Assembly (NCBI RefSeq): GCF_041435435.1
Contig: NZ_CP108494.1
Coordinates: forward strand, 8,792,952 to 8,856,951
Length of the DNA stretch: 64,000 nt
Direction: 5' to 3'
Source of the DNA: Streptomyces sp. NBC_01241
GTDB lineage: Bacteria > Actinomycetota > Actinomycetes > Streptomycetales > Streptomycetaceae
This document shows positions 34,170 through 43,281 of this stretch, in pieces. A program made the translations under genes and the position numbers. A model generated the notes under the pieces. It saw only the letters and a program-made list of their open reading frames with translations, was not told the DNA's origin and did not search any database. Every line of letters begins with the position of its first letter. Positions within the stretch are counted from its first letter, which is position 1.

Positions 34170-35861
34170 GTGATCACAACAACAGGCGAGGGTGTGGACG
34201 GCGGCGCTGCGGAGACCGTCACCTATGACGTGGCGATTCTCGGCTCCGGCCTGGCCGGCTCGCTCCTCGCGGCGATCCTGGCGCGGCAGGGCGCCAAGGT
34301 CCTGCTGCTCGACGGTGGACAGCACCCCCGGTTCGCCATCGGCGAGTCGACCATCCCGTACACGCTGCTGACGCTGCGGACCCTGGCCGAGCGCTACGAC
34401 GTTCCGGAGATATCCGCGCTGGCGTCGTTCACCGAGACGACCAAGACCCTGGGCGCACGGTTCGGCGTCAAGCGTCACTTCGGGTTCCTGCTGCACCGCG
34501 AGGGCGCCCCGCAGAATCCTCGTGAGGTCAACGAGTTCGGCACCCCGCCGCAGGTCCTGCACGAGGCCGCGCACTACTTCAGGCAGGACGTCGACGCGTA
34601 TCTGTTCCATGTGGCCGCCAAGTACGGCGCGAAGGTGCGGCAGAACTTCCTCGTCGACGACATCGACTTCGACGGCTCGGGCGTGACGCTCAGCGGCCGA
34701 CGCGGCGAGTACCGTGCGCGCCACATCGTGGACGCCTCCGGCTTCCGCTCGCCGGTGGCCGAGAAGTTCGGGCTGCGCGAGGACCCGGTGCGCTTCAAGC
34801 ACCACTCACGGTCGCTGTGGAACCACGCGCTGAACGTCACGCCCACCGACCAACTGTTCGACCACATCCACCCCGAGCTGCGGCCGCCACTGCCCTGGTA
34901 CGAGGGCACGGTCCACCACATGTTCGAGCGGGGTTGGGCCTGGGTGATCGGCTTCGACAACAACAAGTGGTCGACGAACCCGTTGTGCAGCATCGGCATG
35001 ACGGTCGACCCGCGCGTCTACCCCAAAGTGCCCGGGATGAGCCCCGAGGAGGACTTCGCCCGGCTCTGCGCCCCCTTCCCGGACATCGCCCGGCAGTTCG
35101 AGAGTGCCATCCCGGTGCGCGAGTGGGTTTCCACCGACCGCCTGCAGTACTCCTCCAGCGCCACCGTGGGTGATCGCTGGACGCTGCTCTCGCACGCGGC
35201 GGGGTTCATCGACCCGCTGTTCTCGCGGGGCCTGTCCAACACCTGCGAGGCGATCAACATCCTCGCCTACCGGCTGTTGCGAGCGTTCAAGGACGACGAC
35301 TTCTCCGCAGAGCAGTTCGCCCATGTCGACCGGCTCCAACAGTCGATGCTCGACGTGAACGACGAACTCGTCAACGCGGCGTTCATTTCCTGGGCCGACT
35401 ACGGCCTATGGAGCGCGATCTTCCGGATCTGGGGCTGGGGGGCGAACGCCGGCACCTACCGGATGCAGGAGTCGCTCACCAGGTTCCGCGAGGACGGCCG
35501 TGACGAACACTTCGTCAACCTGGAGGACGTCCCGCACGTCGGCCTGTACTGGCCCGACAACGACGGCTTCGCCGAACTGCACAACCTGATGGTCAAGCAG
35601 ACCGACGCATTCGAAGCGGGCACCACATCCGCGGCCGAAGCTGCCGACGTGCTGTACGAGGAGATCCAACAGGCCGACTACTTCCCCAAGGGCTTCGGAC
35701 TGGCCGAGCGCGAGGTCCGCTTCATCGTTCCGACGCCGAAGAAGATGTTCAACCTCGTCCGTTGGGCCGTGAAGGAGGGGGATCCCCAGGTGGCCCGCAT
35801 GCTCACCGCGAACGCGCGTGCGGTGGCGAAGGCGAGGCTTCGGGGGAAGAAGCTGTTCTGA
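34170..35861 (+). CDS. FAD-dependent halogenase, third (PltM/Mpy-like)
   Basis: A 563-residue flavin halogenase homologous over its full length to the preceding gene (both have GESTIPYT, DASGFRSPVA/LA and FIDPL(F/Y)SRGL). The FAD loop GSGLAG (25-30) is intact; the signature reads WAWVIG, with Gly instead of the usual Pro. GTG start with GAGGAGAGC upstream. It may chlorinate a different ring position from its sister, or perform another flavin-halogenase reaction such as N- or C-linked coupling as reported for marinopyrrole enzymes; the sequence cannot decide. Confidence 0.86.
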   Translation: MITTTGEGVDGGAAETVTYDVAILGSGLAGSLLAAILARQGAKVLLLDGGQHPRFAIGESTIPYTLLTLRTLAERYDVPEISALASFTETTKTLGARFGVKRHFGFLLHREGAPQNPREVNEFGTPPQVLHEAAHYFRQDVDAYLFHVAAKYGAKVRQNFLVDDIDFDGSGVTLSGRRGEYRARHIVDASGFRSPVAEKFGLREDPVRFKHHSRSLWNHALNVTPTDQLFDHIHPELRPPLPWYEGTVHHMFERGWAWVIGFDNNKWSTNPLCSIGMTVDPRVYPKVPGMSPEEDFARLCAPFPDIARQFESAIPVREWVSTDRLQYSSSATVGDRWTLLSHAAGFIDPLFSRGLSNTCEAINILAYRLLRAFKDDDFSAEQFAHVDRLQQSMLDVNDELVNAAFISWADYGLWSAIFRIWGWGANAGTYRMQESLTRFREDGRDEHFVNLEDVPHVGLYWPDNDGFAELHNLMVKQTDAFEAGTTSAAEAADVLYEEIQQADYFPKGFGLAEREVRFIVPTPKKMFNLVRWAVKEGDPQVARMLTANARAVAKARLRGKKLF

Positions 35862-35903
35862 TCTCGCTCAGTCCGTCATCGGCGACCTAGTGGAGGAGAA
35901 CAC

Positions 35904-37559
35904 ATGAATATCGGCCGGCAGGAGTTCGCCGACCCTGAAGAGAAGTACGACATCGCACTCGTCGGAGCCCATCTGGCGTCGAACCTGCTGGCGGCCGTCC
36001 TGGCCCGGCACGGACTGCGAGTCCTGCTGGTGGACGCCGAGGTAGACGCCGTGACCCCGGCCGGGGAAACCACCGTCCCGTACACCGCCGAGGTCTTCTT
36101 CACCCTGGCCAGGCGGTTCGACGTCCCAGAGATCGCGTCGTTCGGGCTCACCTGCGACCTGCCCGACTCGGTGAGGCGCACCAGTGGTGTCAAACGCAGC
36201 CTGAGCTTCCTGCACCACCAGCCCGGGCAGCTGCAGAACCCCGCTCACACGGTTCAGTTCAACGTGCCCGGTGAGCACTCCGAGTGGCACATGTTCCGCC
36301 CGGACGTGGACGCGTACGCACACGAGGTGGCGCGCAAATACGGCGCCCGCGTGCCGCGGCACCGCAGCAGGATGACCGACATCGCGCCGCTTCCCGGCAA
36401 CACGGGTGTGAGCGTCACGACCGCGGACGGAGTCCGCTATCAGGCCCGCTATCTGGTGGACGCGATCGGTATGGAGTCGCCGATCATCGCCAGGCTCGGT
36501 GGACCGGATCCGGTGGCGGACATGCGTGCCCGTTCCCGTGTGATGACCGCGCACTTCAGCGGGCTGCGACAGTTCGAGGACGCGGTGCCGCTGGAGAACT
36601 ACCCCAAGGCGTCGCCCTGGTCGGCGGGCACGATCAGCCACTTGTTCAACGGCGGCTGGATCCAGGTCGCCCACTTCGATAACCACCCCGAGGCCGGCAC
36701 TCAGCGGGCCTCGGTCGCCGTGAGTGTCGACCCCGATGTCTTCGGCGACCTCCCGAAGGACCCCGAGGCCGGGTTCCGGTCACTGATCGATCGGTTCCCG
36801 CAGCTTCGGGAGACATTCTCCGGCGCGGTCGCCACGACACCGTGGAGCACCGACGACGTGTGGCAGCGCACCGTCTCCCCGACGGTGGGCGGTCGGCACT
36901 TCCTGTTCGAGCGCTCGGCCAGCCGCAACGACATGTTCCTCTCCCGGGACGTCACGATGGCGGCCGAGTTGGTCTATGCCCTTGCACCCGTACTGCTCCA
37001 GGCGGCCCGGACGGACGACTGGTCCCCGCAGCGGTTCGCTCCGGTGGCCGCCTTCCAGGCGGAACTGATCGCCTTCAACGACCGGATCATCGCTGCCGCC
37101 CAGATTGCCGCGCGAGACTTCCGACTGTGGAACGCGTTCAGCCGGGTGTGGCTGCTGTGGTCGATGCTGGCGGCCCTGTCGCTGAAGAGCACCCGCAACC
37201 ACGCTCTCAGCAACGGCGACTGGCGACCGACGCATCGGCTGAGCGAGGGTGCATTCTGGTTCGCACTGCCCCGCGGCCTGCCAGAGCTGCTGGAGCAGAC
37301 CTTCGCGTGGACCGAGGAAATCCGCGCGGGCCGACTCGCCACGAGCGCCGCCGCCAGCCGGATTTGGCAGGCTCTGGAAGATGCGCCGTTCACGCCGCCT
37401 CTTTACGGCTTCGCCGACCCCGACGACCGTTACTACCACTTCACCCTCACCAAGCGGCTCAAGGCGCTGGCCTGGACGAAGACGGTCGCCCCGGCGGAGT
37501 TCCGGACGATGCTGACGAAGGAGAACCTGACCAACGTTCCGCCGTCGGCTATGCACTGA
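35904..37559 (+). CDS. Halogenase-like protein lacking the FAD-binding motif (PltD-like)
   Basis: A 551-residue homologue of the two preceding halogenases along most of its length (TTVPYTAEVFFTLARRFDVPEI, DVDAYAHEVARKYGA). The dinucleotide loop that should be GxGxxG reads GAHLAS (21-26), and the WxWxIP signature is reduced to WIQVAH. It is therefore unlikely to be a normal flavin halogenase. The pyoluteorin cluster has the same oddity: PltD, a halogenase homologue without the N-terminal FAD motif. Keeping this pair-like relation in an actinomycete suggests a conserved non-halogenating task, perhaps in ring closure or chain release (inference). ATG with GGAGGAG upstream. Last gene of the operon. 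Confidence 0.85.
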   Translation: MNIGRQEFADPEEKYDIALVGAHLASNLLAAVLARHGLRVLLVDAEVDAVTPAGETTVPYTAEVFFTLARRFDVPEIASFGLTCDLPDSVRRTSGVKRSLSFLHHQPGQLQNPAHTVQFNVPGEHSEWHMFRPDVDAYAHEVARKYGARVPRHRSRMTDIAPLPGNTGVSVTTADGVRYQARYLVDAIGMESPIIARLGGPDPVADMRARSRVMTAHFSGLRQFEDAVPLENYPKASPWSAGTISHLFNGGWIQVAHFDNHPEAGTQRASVAVSVDPDVFGDLPKDPEAGFRSLIDRFPQLRETFSGAVATTPWSTDDVWQRTVSPTVGGRHFLFERSASRNDMFLSRDVTMAAELVYALAPVLLQAARTDDWSPQRFAPVAAFQAELIAFNDRIIAAAQIAARDFRLWNAFSRVWLLWSMLAALSLKSTRNHALSNGDWRPTHRLSEGAFWFALPRGLPELLEQTFAWTEEIRAGRLATSAAASRIWQALEDAPFTPPLYGFADPDDRYYHFTLTKRLKALAWTKTVAPAEFRTMLTKENLTNVPPSAMH

Positions 37560-37585
37560 CGCCCGGGCGCATCATCCCCCAGCAG

Positions 37586-37618
37586 CATGTCCCAGAGGGT
37601 TGAAACCTCTGGGACATG
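37586..37618 (+). terminator. Terminator at the right end of the biosynthetic cluster
   Basis: A perfect 13-bp stem, CATGTCCCAGAGG (37586-37598) with 37606-37618, and a 7-base loop. It marks the end of the PKS-halogenase operon, after which mobile-element remnants begin. Confidence 0.8.
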
Positions 37619-37870
37619 TTGCGCCCGGCTCTGCCGATGGTGATCCGCAGGCGAATACAGGCCAGGCTCGGCGGAGACGGTGAACCAGCTGTTCGAGGCG
37701 ATCCGCCGCGATCTCACCGGGTGGGCGACAGGCTGCCGAGGTTCCTGGCCGTCTCGGCACGGCGTGGCCCGCCAGACGGTCATGGAGACGATCTCGACGG
37801 TGCTGCCCCTGACACTTGACCTCCCGGCTGGCGAAGAGGAACGGGGCGAGGCCCGTCAGTTGTCATCAGT

Positions 37871-38124
37871 AAGGCGCGGGTGAACATGCATCGCAAGATG
37901 TTCAAGATGGCGGAGTTCACCGGCCTGTTCCCGCTCGCGGTGCTGTCCGACTGCGTCGTCTACCCGAGCCCCGGCCCCTCCCCGCTTAACTTCCTGCCCT
38001 ACAGCGCCTCCGGCAAGCCGATCCCGGGCGCCTTCCGCCTCGGTCCCACGCCGGGCCTGGCCAAGGTCGAAGGCGTCCATCAAGGGCGACGGCCACGACG
38101 CCAAGTTCGACGAAGGCGAGTAGA
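37871..38124 (+). pseudogene. Remnant of a tap gene (telomere-associated protein), 3' end only
   Basis: About 65 residues matching the C-terminal part of the intact Tap at 52577-54676: NMHRKMFKMAEFTGLFPLAV and then LSDCVVYPSPG and ASGKPIPGAFRLGPTPGLAK. An internal deletion and a frameshift follow, after which the last residues (IKGDGHDAKFDEGE) are in another frame. The order tap then tpg is preserved with the next remnant. The stretch 37620-37870 upstream has a short open frame (37680-37883) resembling a transposase helix-turn-helix, which I do not call. Confidence 0.75.
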
Positions 38125-38127
38125 GCC

Positions 38128-38415
38128 GTGGACGCCGGCAGCGCCGGCCAGGAGACGTTCACGAAGGAACCGTCCAAGACCCTCAAGGGCCAGATAGGCT
38201 ACCTGATAAAGCAACTCAAGAGCACGCGGGCCGTCGCCCAGGAACTCGGGGTCAGCCAGCGGTCGGTGGAGCGCTACCTCAAAGGCGACCGCAAGCACCC
38301 GCCCAAGGCCATCGCCGACAAGATCAACGCCGCCGTACGCTCGCGTCGGCAGTCCCAGGTCCGCAAGCGCCGCCGAAAGCAGGCCGCCGAGACCGGCGGG
38401 ATCACCGTGGAAACG
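38128..38415 (+). pseudogene. Truncated tpg (terminal protein) remnant
   Basis: The N-terminal half of a Tpg-type terminal protein: KTLKGQIGYLIKQLKSTRAV, then AQELGVSQRSVERYLKGDRK and the basic segment QVRKRRRKQAA ending at GGITVET. The intact Tpg at 52013-52573 continues well beyond this point; here the sequence changes to an IS630-type fragment, so the gene is broken by recombination. The open frame runs on to 38454, but its last 13 residues are foreign. Confidence 0.78.
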
Positions 38416-38418
38416 GCT

Positions 38419-38493
38419 CCTCCCACCGCGGGCAGAAGGCCGCCGACCGGCTGACCAGCGCTTTCCCAAACGCGGTCATGGTGCACACCCCGA
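38419..38493 (+). pseudogene. IS630-family transposase fragment
   Basis: About 25 residues (SSHRGQKAADRLTSAFPNAV, then MVHTPI) match the region of IS630 transposases just before HASWLNQVE, which is missing here. Flanked by the tpg remnant and an unrelated gene fragment. Confidence 0.6.
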
Positions 38494-38501
38494 TCGGCCG
38501 C

Positions 38502-38868
38502 ATGTCCTACGAATCAGCTCGCGATCTTCCCTCATTCCTCGAACTGGACCGGCAGCTGAAGTTGCTGCGTCTGCTCGGGAAGGCCGGCCGGGAACAAGCA
38601 GCGTCGATCGAGACGCAGATGCGTGAGTTGGCGGACACCGTCGATGCCTTCTACCAGCTGCTCGGCGACAAGCACTGGATCTTCCACGACCGGCTTTCCC
38701 TCACGGCGGTGCGTGCCGTCCTGGAGACCGCGGGCGGCGACGTGGACCGGCCGAGCAGCTGCTGATCGAGCACTACCACGACCCCGAATGCCTGACGCTC
38801 ATGCTTCTTCCCCTGCGGAAACTGCCTGATGATCTGCGATTTTTTGGCGGTGGTGGTTCGGCATTGTG
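38502..38868 (+). pseudogene. Broken gene of unknown function
   Basis: An open frame from an ATG at 38502 to a stop at 38765, with an alpha-helical, charged product (SFLELDRQLKLLRLLGKAGR). A natural-looking continuation (EQLLIEHYHDPECLTLMLLP) appears in another frame up to about 38868, so there is a frameshift near 38750. I do not recognise the family. Both ends are probably recombination junctions. Confidence 0.5.
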
Positions 38869-40226
38869 ATGTCAGTGCGGTAGCTGCGGTGTTTGTGCTG
38901 TTCAGATGGTCGCGGTGAGTAGTTCGGGTGGTGACACAGTTGCCGATTTCGTGCTGACGTTTTTGGTGATGATGCGGGTCGGTTTGTTGCCGGTCGGTAC
39001 AGCATGGGTGTGTTGTTGCTGGTCAGGGCTGTGCTGGCAGGGGGTGGGTGCTGAGAGTTGGGGACGGGTGTCCTGTCTCTGTGAGGTGTAGGCAGTCCCG
39101 CTTTTCTGTAGGCGTGTACGGCTCTGTCTCGGTCATGTGTAGGCACAGCGACGACCTCCACGTCGTCACACAGGCCATCGCCGAATTCCACCGCTGCTTC
39201 CCGGTGCAGGCGCCCCTCCGAGGCACCAGCCGCACATGGCTCAGCACGACCACCGAGGCCACAGCAAGACAGATCGAGGCCCTCCTGAACCCTCCGAGAG
39301 ACACAACCCGCGTCCACGGCCAGATGAGACATCGAGGCCCATCGACAGATCGGCGTCCTCGACTGATCACTCAGCCCCCGAGCGAGTGGGAGACCATATG
39401 ACCGAGCCGAACAGGACCCCTGGTTGACCTTCACCTTGGGGGAGGCCACGATGTCTGCCCCGGTGACCGCGTGGATGGTCAGCGCTGTGGCGTGCAGGGG
39501 GTGTGCCACCGTGGTCAGCCGTGCGGCGAGAACGTCTGCTGGTGTGTGGTCACGCCCTCGCGCGGACGGTGCGCCGCTCGTTGTGGAGGCGAGCTCGGGT
39601 GCGCTTTGGCACCGGGCGCGTGCGGGACGGTCTATGACCATGCCGGCGGGCGGCGTCTGAGGGCTGATCCACTGCCCGTCGTCCTGGCGAGGGGTTGGTT
39701 CGATGTGCCGCTGCTGTCCGATGTTTCGCGTGCCGGTCAGTGAGGGGTCTGTCCGGTCAAGAGCGATACGGGCCTGGGGGAGGGTCTCGATGATGTGGTG
39801 CGGGGTTTCTTCGAGGAGCGTTCTCAGGGCCAGGCCGGCCGGTCGGTGCCAGAGGAGGGTGAGGCGGATACCGCACCGTTCCCGCAGGGTCAGCAGTTGT
39901 CTGAATCGGGTGGTGGTGAGGCGGTCGGTGCGGCAGACGATGAGGTGCCCGGTGCGGTGGGTGAGTATCCAGGTGGCGACGGCGTCCCAGGCGGGGCGCT
40001 GGGAGTCGGCCCATGTCCCGTACGTTTCTCCGTCTTGGGGGAGTCGTTTGCCCAGGGCGTAGAGGAGGTCGTGGGCGAGGGCGGCGGGTGCTCCGTTGGC
40101 GGGGCTGGGGTCGACGGTCAGACGACCCAGGACGGGTTCGTGTGCGGTATGCGCGGCGGCCGTCCATGCGGGGTGGTCGTCCTTGTCGTGGATGACGGTG
40201 ACCGGTGGTGGGCCGCCGATGGTCAC
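38799..40226 (-). CDS. Third gene of the TniA/TniB-type transposon, function unknown, probably truncated
   Basis: It starts with a GTG at 40226 that overlaps the TAG stop of the TniB-like gene, so it is part of the same operon. The first 260 or so residues (down to about 39440) look like a genuine protein: HDLLYALGKRLPQDGETYGT, then WADSQRPAWDAVATWILTHR and LLTLRERCGIRLTLLWHRP. I see no zinc-binding pattern of TniQ and do not recognise the family. Beyond about 39430 the open frame continues to 38799, but the composition becomes unlike protein and the opposite strand looks more coding, so the true gene probably lost its 3' end there. Confidence 0.55.
   Translation of the reverse strand: MTIGGPPPVTVIHDKDDHPAWTAAAHTAHEPVLGRLTVDPSPANGAPAALAHDLLYALGKRLPQDGETYGTWADSQRPAWDAVATWILTHRTGHLIVCRTDRLTTTRFRQLLTLRERCGIRLTLLWHRPAGLALRTLLEETPHHIIETLPQARIALDRTDPSLTGTRNIGQQRHIEPTPRQDDGQWISPQTPPAGMVIDRPARARCQSAPELASTTSGAPSARGRDHTPADVLAARLTTVAHPLHATALTIHAVTGADIVASPKVKVNQGSCSARSYGLPLARGLSDQSRTPICRWASMSHLAVDAGCVSRRVQEGLDLSCCGLGGRAEPCAAGASEGRLHREAAVEFGDGLCDDVEVVAVPTHDRDRAVHAYRKAGLPTPHRDRTPVPNSQHPPPASTALTSNNTPMLYRPATNRPASSPKTSARNRQLCHHPNYSPRPSEQHKHRSYRTDITMPNHHRQKIADHQAVSAGEEA
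38869..39430. other. 562-bp stretch without a firm gene; G/T-rich start, repeat block and a possible short frame
   Basis: 38870-39060 is unusually G/T-rich on the plus strand and looks non-coding. The repeat block at 39084-39145 follows. From 39135 to 39401 the plus strand has an open frame with GC-rich third positions (DDLHVVTQAIAEFHRCFPVQ and onward, about 88 residues), which could be the tail of a lost gene. A minus-strand frame also crosses the region but has unlikely composition. Confidence 0.4.
39084..39145 (+). repeat. Repeat block A: three TGTAGGC units
   Basis: Units AGGTGTAGGCA (39084-39094), TCTGTAGGCG (39105-39114) and CATGTGTAGGCA (39134-39145). The block and its surroundings resemble block C at 54841-54933 (same spacing, shared CAGTCCCGCT and GGTCATGTG) and block B at 42855-42896. 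Confidence 0.6.
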
Positions 40227-41002
40227 TACATGCCGCCGATTTTGCTGTAGACCCAGCGCACGAGGTCTTCGTCGACCTCTATGAGGTTCAGTTTCTTCAT
40301 GCCGGCGAGGATGTGGGTGGTGATGTTGGCCCAGTTGCGGAAGCTGCCGTGGGCGGCCTGCTTGTCGATCGCGTCGATCAACACGGTGTCCACGTTCGCC
40401 CAGACGGGGTGGAAGGCGGGGATCGTCTCCCTCACTTCGTCCTTGGACATCCGGGTGAACTCCTGCCAGATGAAGATCCGGGAGGCCAGCATCGGCTCAC
40501 GGCGCAGGACCTTGTAGCAGCCGTCGCCCCCGGCGAAGATCACCGCGATGTTGGTGCGTTTGTCGTCCCACAGATGGCGCCAGAACTCGAACCCGGTCTT
40601 CTTCATCCACTGCGCCTCGTCACAGACCAGGACCCGGAACTCCTCGGCGAGCGCCTCCTTGAGGAGGGTGTCGAACTCGATCGGGCGGGCCGGCGGCTCA
40701 CCCGGCAGCCCCAGCGCCTGGAAGAGACCGTGGCGGATGTCCCGGGGAGTCGGTCCGGCCCGCAGCTCCAGGCGATGGGTGATGTCCGGGGCGAGATGCC
40801 GCAGTGCTGAGTTCACCGACATCGTCTTGCCGGATCCGGCCGGCCCGTAGACGCACATCATGGCTTTCGCCTCGATGACGGCCTCGATGTTGTCCCGCGT
40901 GGTCAGCAGCGTGTCGGTGCCGACCAACTGCCCCTGCTCCAGGCCCAGGAAGTGGTCTTCGCTCTCGTCGGGCAGCAGCCCGTAGTCCAGATCAGCGATC
41001 AT
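40226..41002 (-). CDS. TniB/TnsC/MuB-type AAA+ ATPase of a transposon
   Basis: A 258-residue AAA+ ATPase with Walker A GPAGSGKT (about 54-61) and Walker B RVLVCDEAQW. Proteins of this type select target DNA and activate the partner DDE transposase in Mu-, Tn7- and Tn402-like elements. Its ATG overlaps the TGA stop of the transposase reading frame (ATGA), giving the order transposase, ATPase, unknown gene. No sign of damage. Confidence 0.88.
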   Translation of the reverse strand: MIADLDYGLLPDESEDHFLGLEQGQLVGTDTLLTTRDNIEAVIEAKAMMCVYGPAGSGKTMSVNSALRHLAPDITHRLELRAGPTPRDIRHGLFQALGLPGEPPARPIEFDTLLKEALAEEFRVLVCDEAQWMKKTGFEFWRHLWDDKRTNIAVIFAGGDGCYKVLRREPMLASRIFIWQEFTRMSKDEVRETIPAFHPVWANVDTVLIDAIDKQAAHGSFRNWANITTHILAGMKKLNLIEVDEDLVRWVYSKIGGM

Positions 41003-42596
41003 CAGCCTTGGTCCTCATCAGGAGTAGGTGTGCGCGGGGGCTTCGGGCGGGCCCAGGTATCGGGCGCGGGGCCGTGCGGAACGAGACCGGGGCGGGCCAG
41101 CGCGCGGCGGTCCGTCTGCGCTGCTGCGCCCAGTTCCTCTTCGGCCTGCGCGGAGGTCGGGGAGGTGAGAGGCCTGGGCGGGGCGGCGGTGGTGGAGGCT
41201 TCGAAGCGCTGGCGGCGCAGTTTCTCCGCGGCCTTCAGATCGGCCTTGAGCCGCCGGGCGGCCGCGGTCCGTGCTGCCTGGACGGAGCGGATCTGCTCCC
41301 GGCTCGCCGCAGCGGCCAGGAACGCCGATCCGAGGTGGCGGCCGGTCGTGGCGTCGAAGACTTCGATGGTGTCGTCGTGATGGGGCAGGTGCCGTACCGA
41401 GACCTTGGTGCCGGTACGGCCGTTCATCCAGGGGCGAGGTAGTCCCGGCGGCGCCACCGCACCCCGCTGGTGCTGATCGTGTACGTACGGCCGTCGTCCT
41501 CCAGGGCGAACGTCGCCAGCTGCCCTGGGGACACATCCGTGAGCGGTGTCGCGTCGGCCTGCCACGCCTCGACTGGCGTCTTGCCGTTCAACGCGGACGG
41601 GTGGTGGCGGGTGTTCCACCAGGTCACCCAGTCCAGCAGCAGCCCCACGAACGCCTCATACGTCAGAGGCGGGGCGTCGGGGTCGGCGAGCCGGCCACCG
41701 GTGAGTTTCTGACGGCCGGTGTAGCGGGGGAGGGAGACGAGGAACATCTCCTCCACCGCGTCGTTCAACGCCTCGATCGAGCCCTTCAAGTGCGGGGTAT
41801 AGGCAGGCAGATCGGTCACGGGAACGGCGAGCGCACCCATCGCCGCGGTGACCGTCGCACACAGGAACTCCTTGCCGCGATCGACCCGGATCTGACCCGG
41901 CAGCCCGCCCACCGGACCGAACGGCTCGCTGCGGGTGATCGCGATCCGCAGGGACGCCAGCACCGCGTCCCGGCTCGGAGCGTGCGCGGTGACCGCGGCC
42001 CCGGTGATCGCCTTGGTGACGCAGTCGATGAACCAGGTCACCCACGGTGTGGCCAGCTCGCCTTCTACATCGACTTCGACAGGCACGTGCTTGTGGTCGC
42101 CCTCCCACACCGCATTGCGGTGCGTCGGCGGGCGCTGCCCGAACACGTCGTGAGCACGGCGGGCGGCTTCCCCGCTCTTCAGCCCGGCCCGCTCGCCGCG
42201 GGTCAGGTCCCGGCGGATCGCCCGGTGCAACGTGGAGAGCGAGGGCACCGCGGGAGCGTTCGGATCGTCGGCCGCCCGCTGTACCAGCTCGGCGTGGACT
42301 CGGGAGGCGTTACCGCCCCACAGCGCCAGCAGCCGCCGGACTTCCGTGGTGACCGTGAAATGGGGCGCCTCCACCCGTGCGAGGCGGTGATCCTCGCGGG
42401 CAGCGGCCAGCCACCGCCACACTGTCCGCTCCGACTTCCCCAACGCCTTTGCCACCAGGCGCACATGCGCGGCGCTCAGCTCACCGCGGCTGTCGAGGTC
42501 CAGCAGTCGGGGCATTGCCGCCGCCCGGCCCGACGCTGGCGGGAACACGGCCACCGGACCGCTTTCGCGATCACCATCACGCCTTCCCTGCATCAT
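41002..42596 (-). CDS. Mu/TniA-type DDE transposase, split by a -1 frameshift
   Basis: A transposase of about 530 residues if both frames are joined. The first frame (42596 to about 41430) has an N-terminal helix-turn-helix (LGKSERTVWRWLAAA), the DDE residues in WEGDHKH, RVDRGKEF and GSIEALN, and a Mu-type C-terminal beta-barrel ending at GVRWRRRDYLAPG, where it meets a stop. The rest (WMNGRTGTKVSVRHLPHHDD and on to residue KPPRTP...DEDQG) is in the -1 frame and ends at 41002. At the junction the message reads GCCCCTGGATGA; slipping back one base gives Ala-Pro-Trp-Met and restores the expected protein. Programmed frameshifting or loss of one C are both possible. The start codon is uncertain (42596, 42593 or 42516). 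Confidence 0.82.
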
Positions 42597-43281
42597 GGCC
42601 CTTCCCACGAGAACCGGACGGCATGAACTGCCCTCCAGGCCCCAGGTATCGCAGCCCTTCGGCACCCTACTGACGTGAATCGGCATAAGACTGACAGCAG
42701 CCATGGTCATCCGGTACAGATGTGCCTCCACGTGGCGCCCAGCATGGTTGATCTGGTGCTCTGCACGGACGCCGACGCCCGCGTCTTGTGGCCGGGGTGC
42801 GTATCCGGTGTCACTGACCCAGGTACGGGGCGTGCTGCTCGGACGGTTCGGCCGGGTGCAGGCACGTCTATGGGCACGTGGTCATGTGTGGGTACGTGCG
42901 GGGGAGCGGCGGGTGCGGTGGCGTCGGGTGGTGAGGCTGTTGATGTCTGTGGTGGCCGCGGTCAGGGCGTCCAGCCTCTCACCCCGTCCAACTGACCGCC
43001 GTCCGAGGGATGAAAAGTCATACCGGACAAGGAGATGAGCTGTCCGCACACAAGGAGATCAACTCTCCGCTCACCCGGACGTCCCACTCTCCGTGGACAG
43101 CGACTTCGACGCCTACTGGCGCTACCACCAGCAACGCGATCACCTACGGTTCACACCATCCGCTACCGCGACATACTCGCCCTCGCCGCATGACCAACAG
43201 CCCGGGAACAAGGACTGCCCGCGGCGTTAGGGTTTCCGGGACAGGCCATACGGCACGCTGCACCCCTGGGGACGAAACAGT
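42597..43281. other. 685-bp gap: repeat block B and a gene scrap
   Basis: Contains repeat block B (42855-42896) and, at about 43094-43195 on the plus strand, a short coding scrap (DSDFDAYWRYHQQRDHLRFH) with the look of the C-terminal end of a mobile-element protein. No complete gene is visible. Confidence 0.4.
42855..42896 (+). repeat. Repeat block B
   Basis: GGTGCAGGCACG (42855-42866), CTATGGGCACGTG (42868-42880), GGTCATGTGTGGGTACG (42880-42896): the same three-unit order as blocks A and C but compacted. It lies upstream of the TniA-like gene and could be a transposase-binding end. Confidence 0.5.

Noticed and set aside
37680..37883. Short frame resembling a transposase helix-turn-helix
   Set aside because: Too short and degenerate to assign; no flanking repeats seen.
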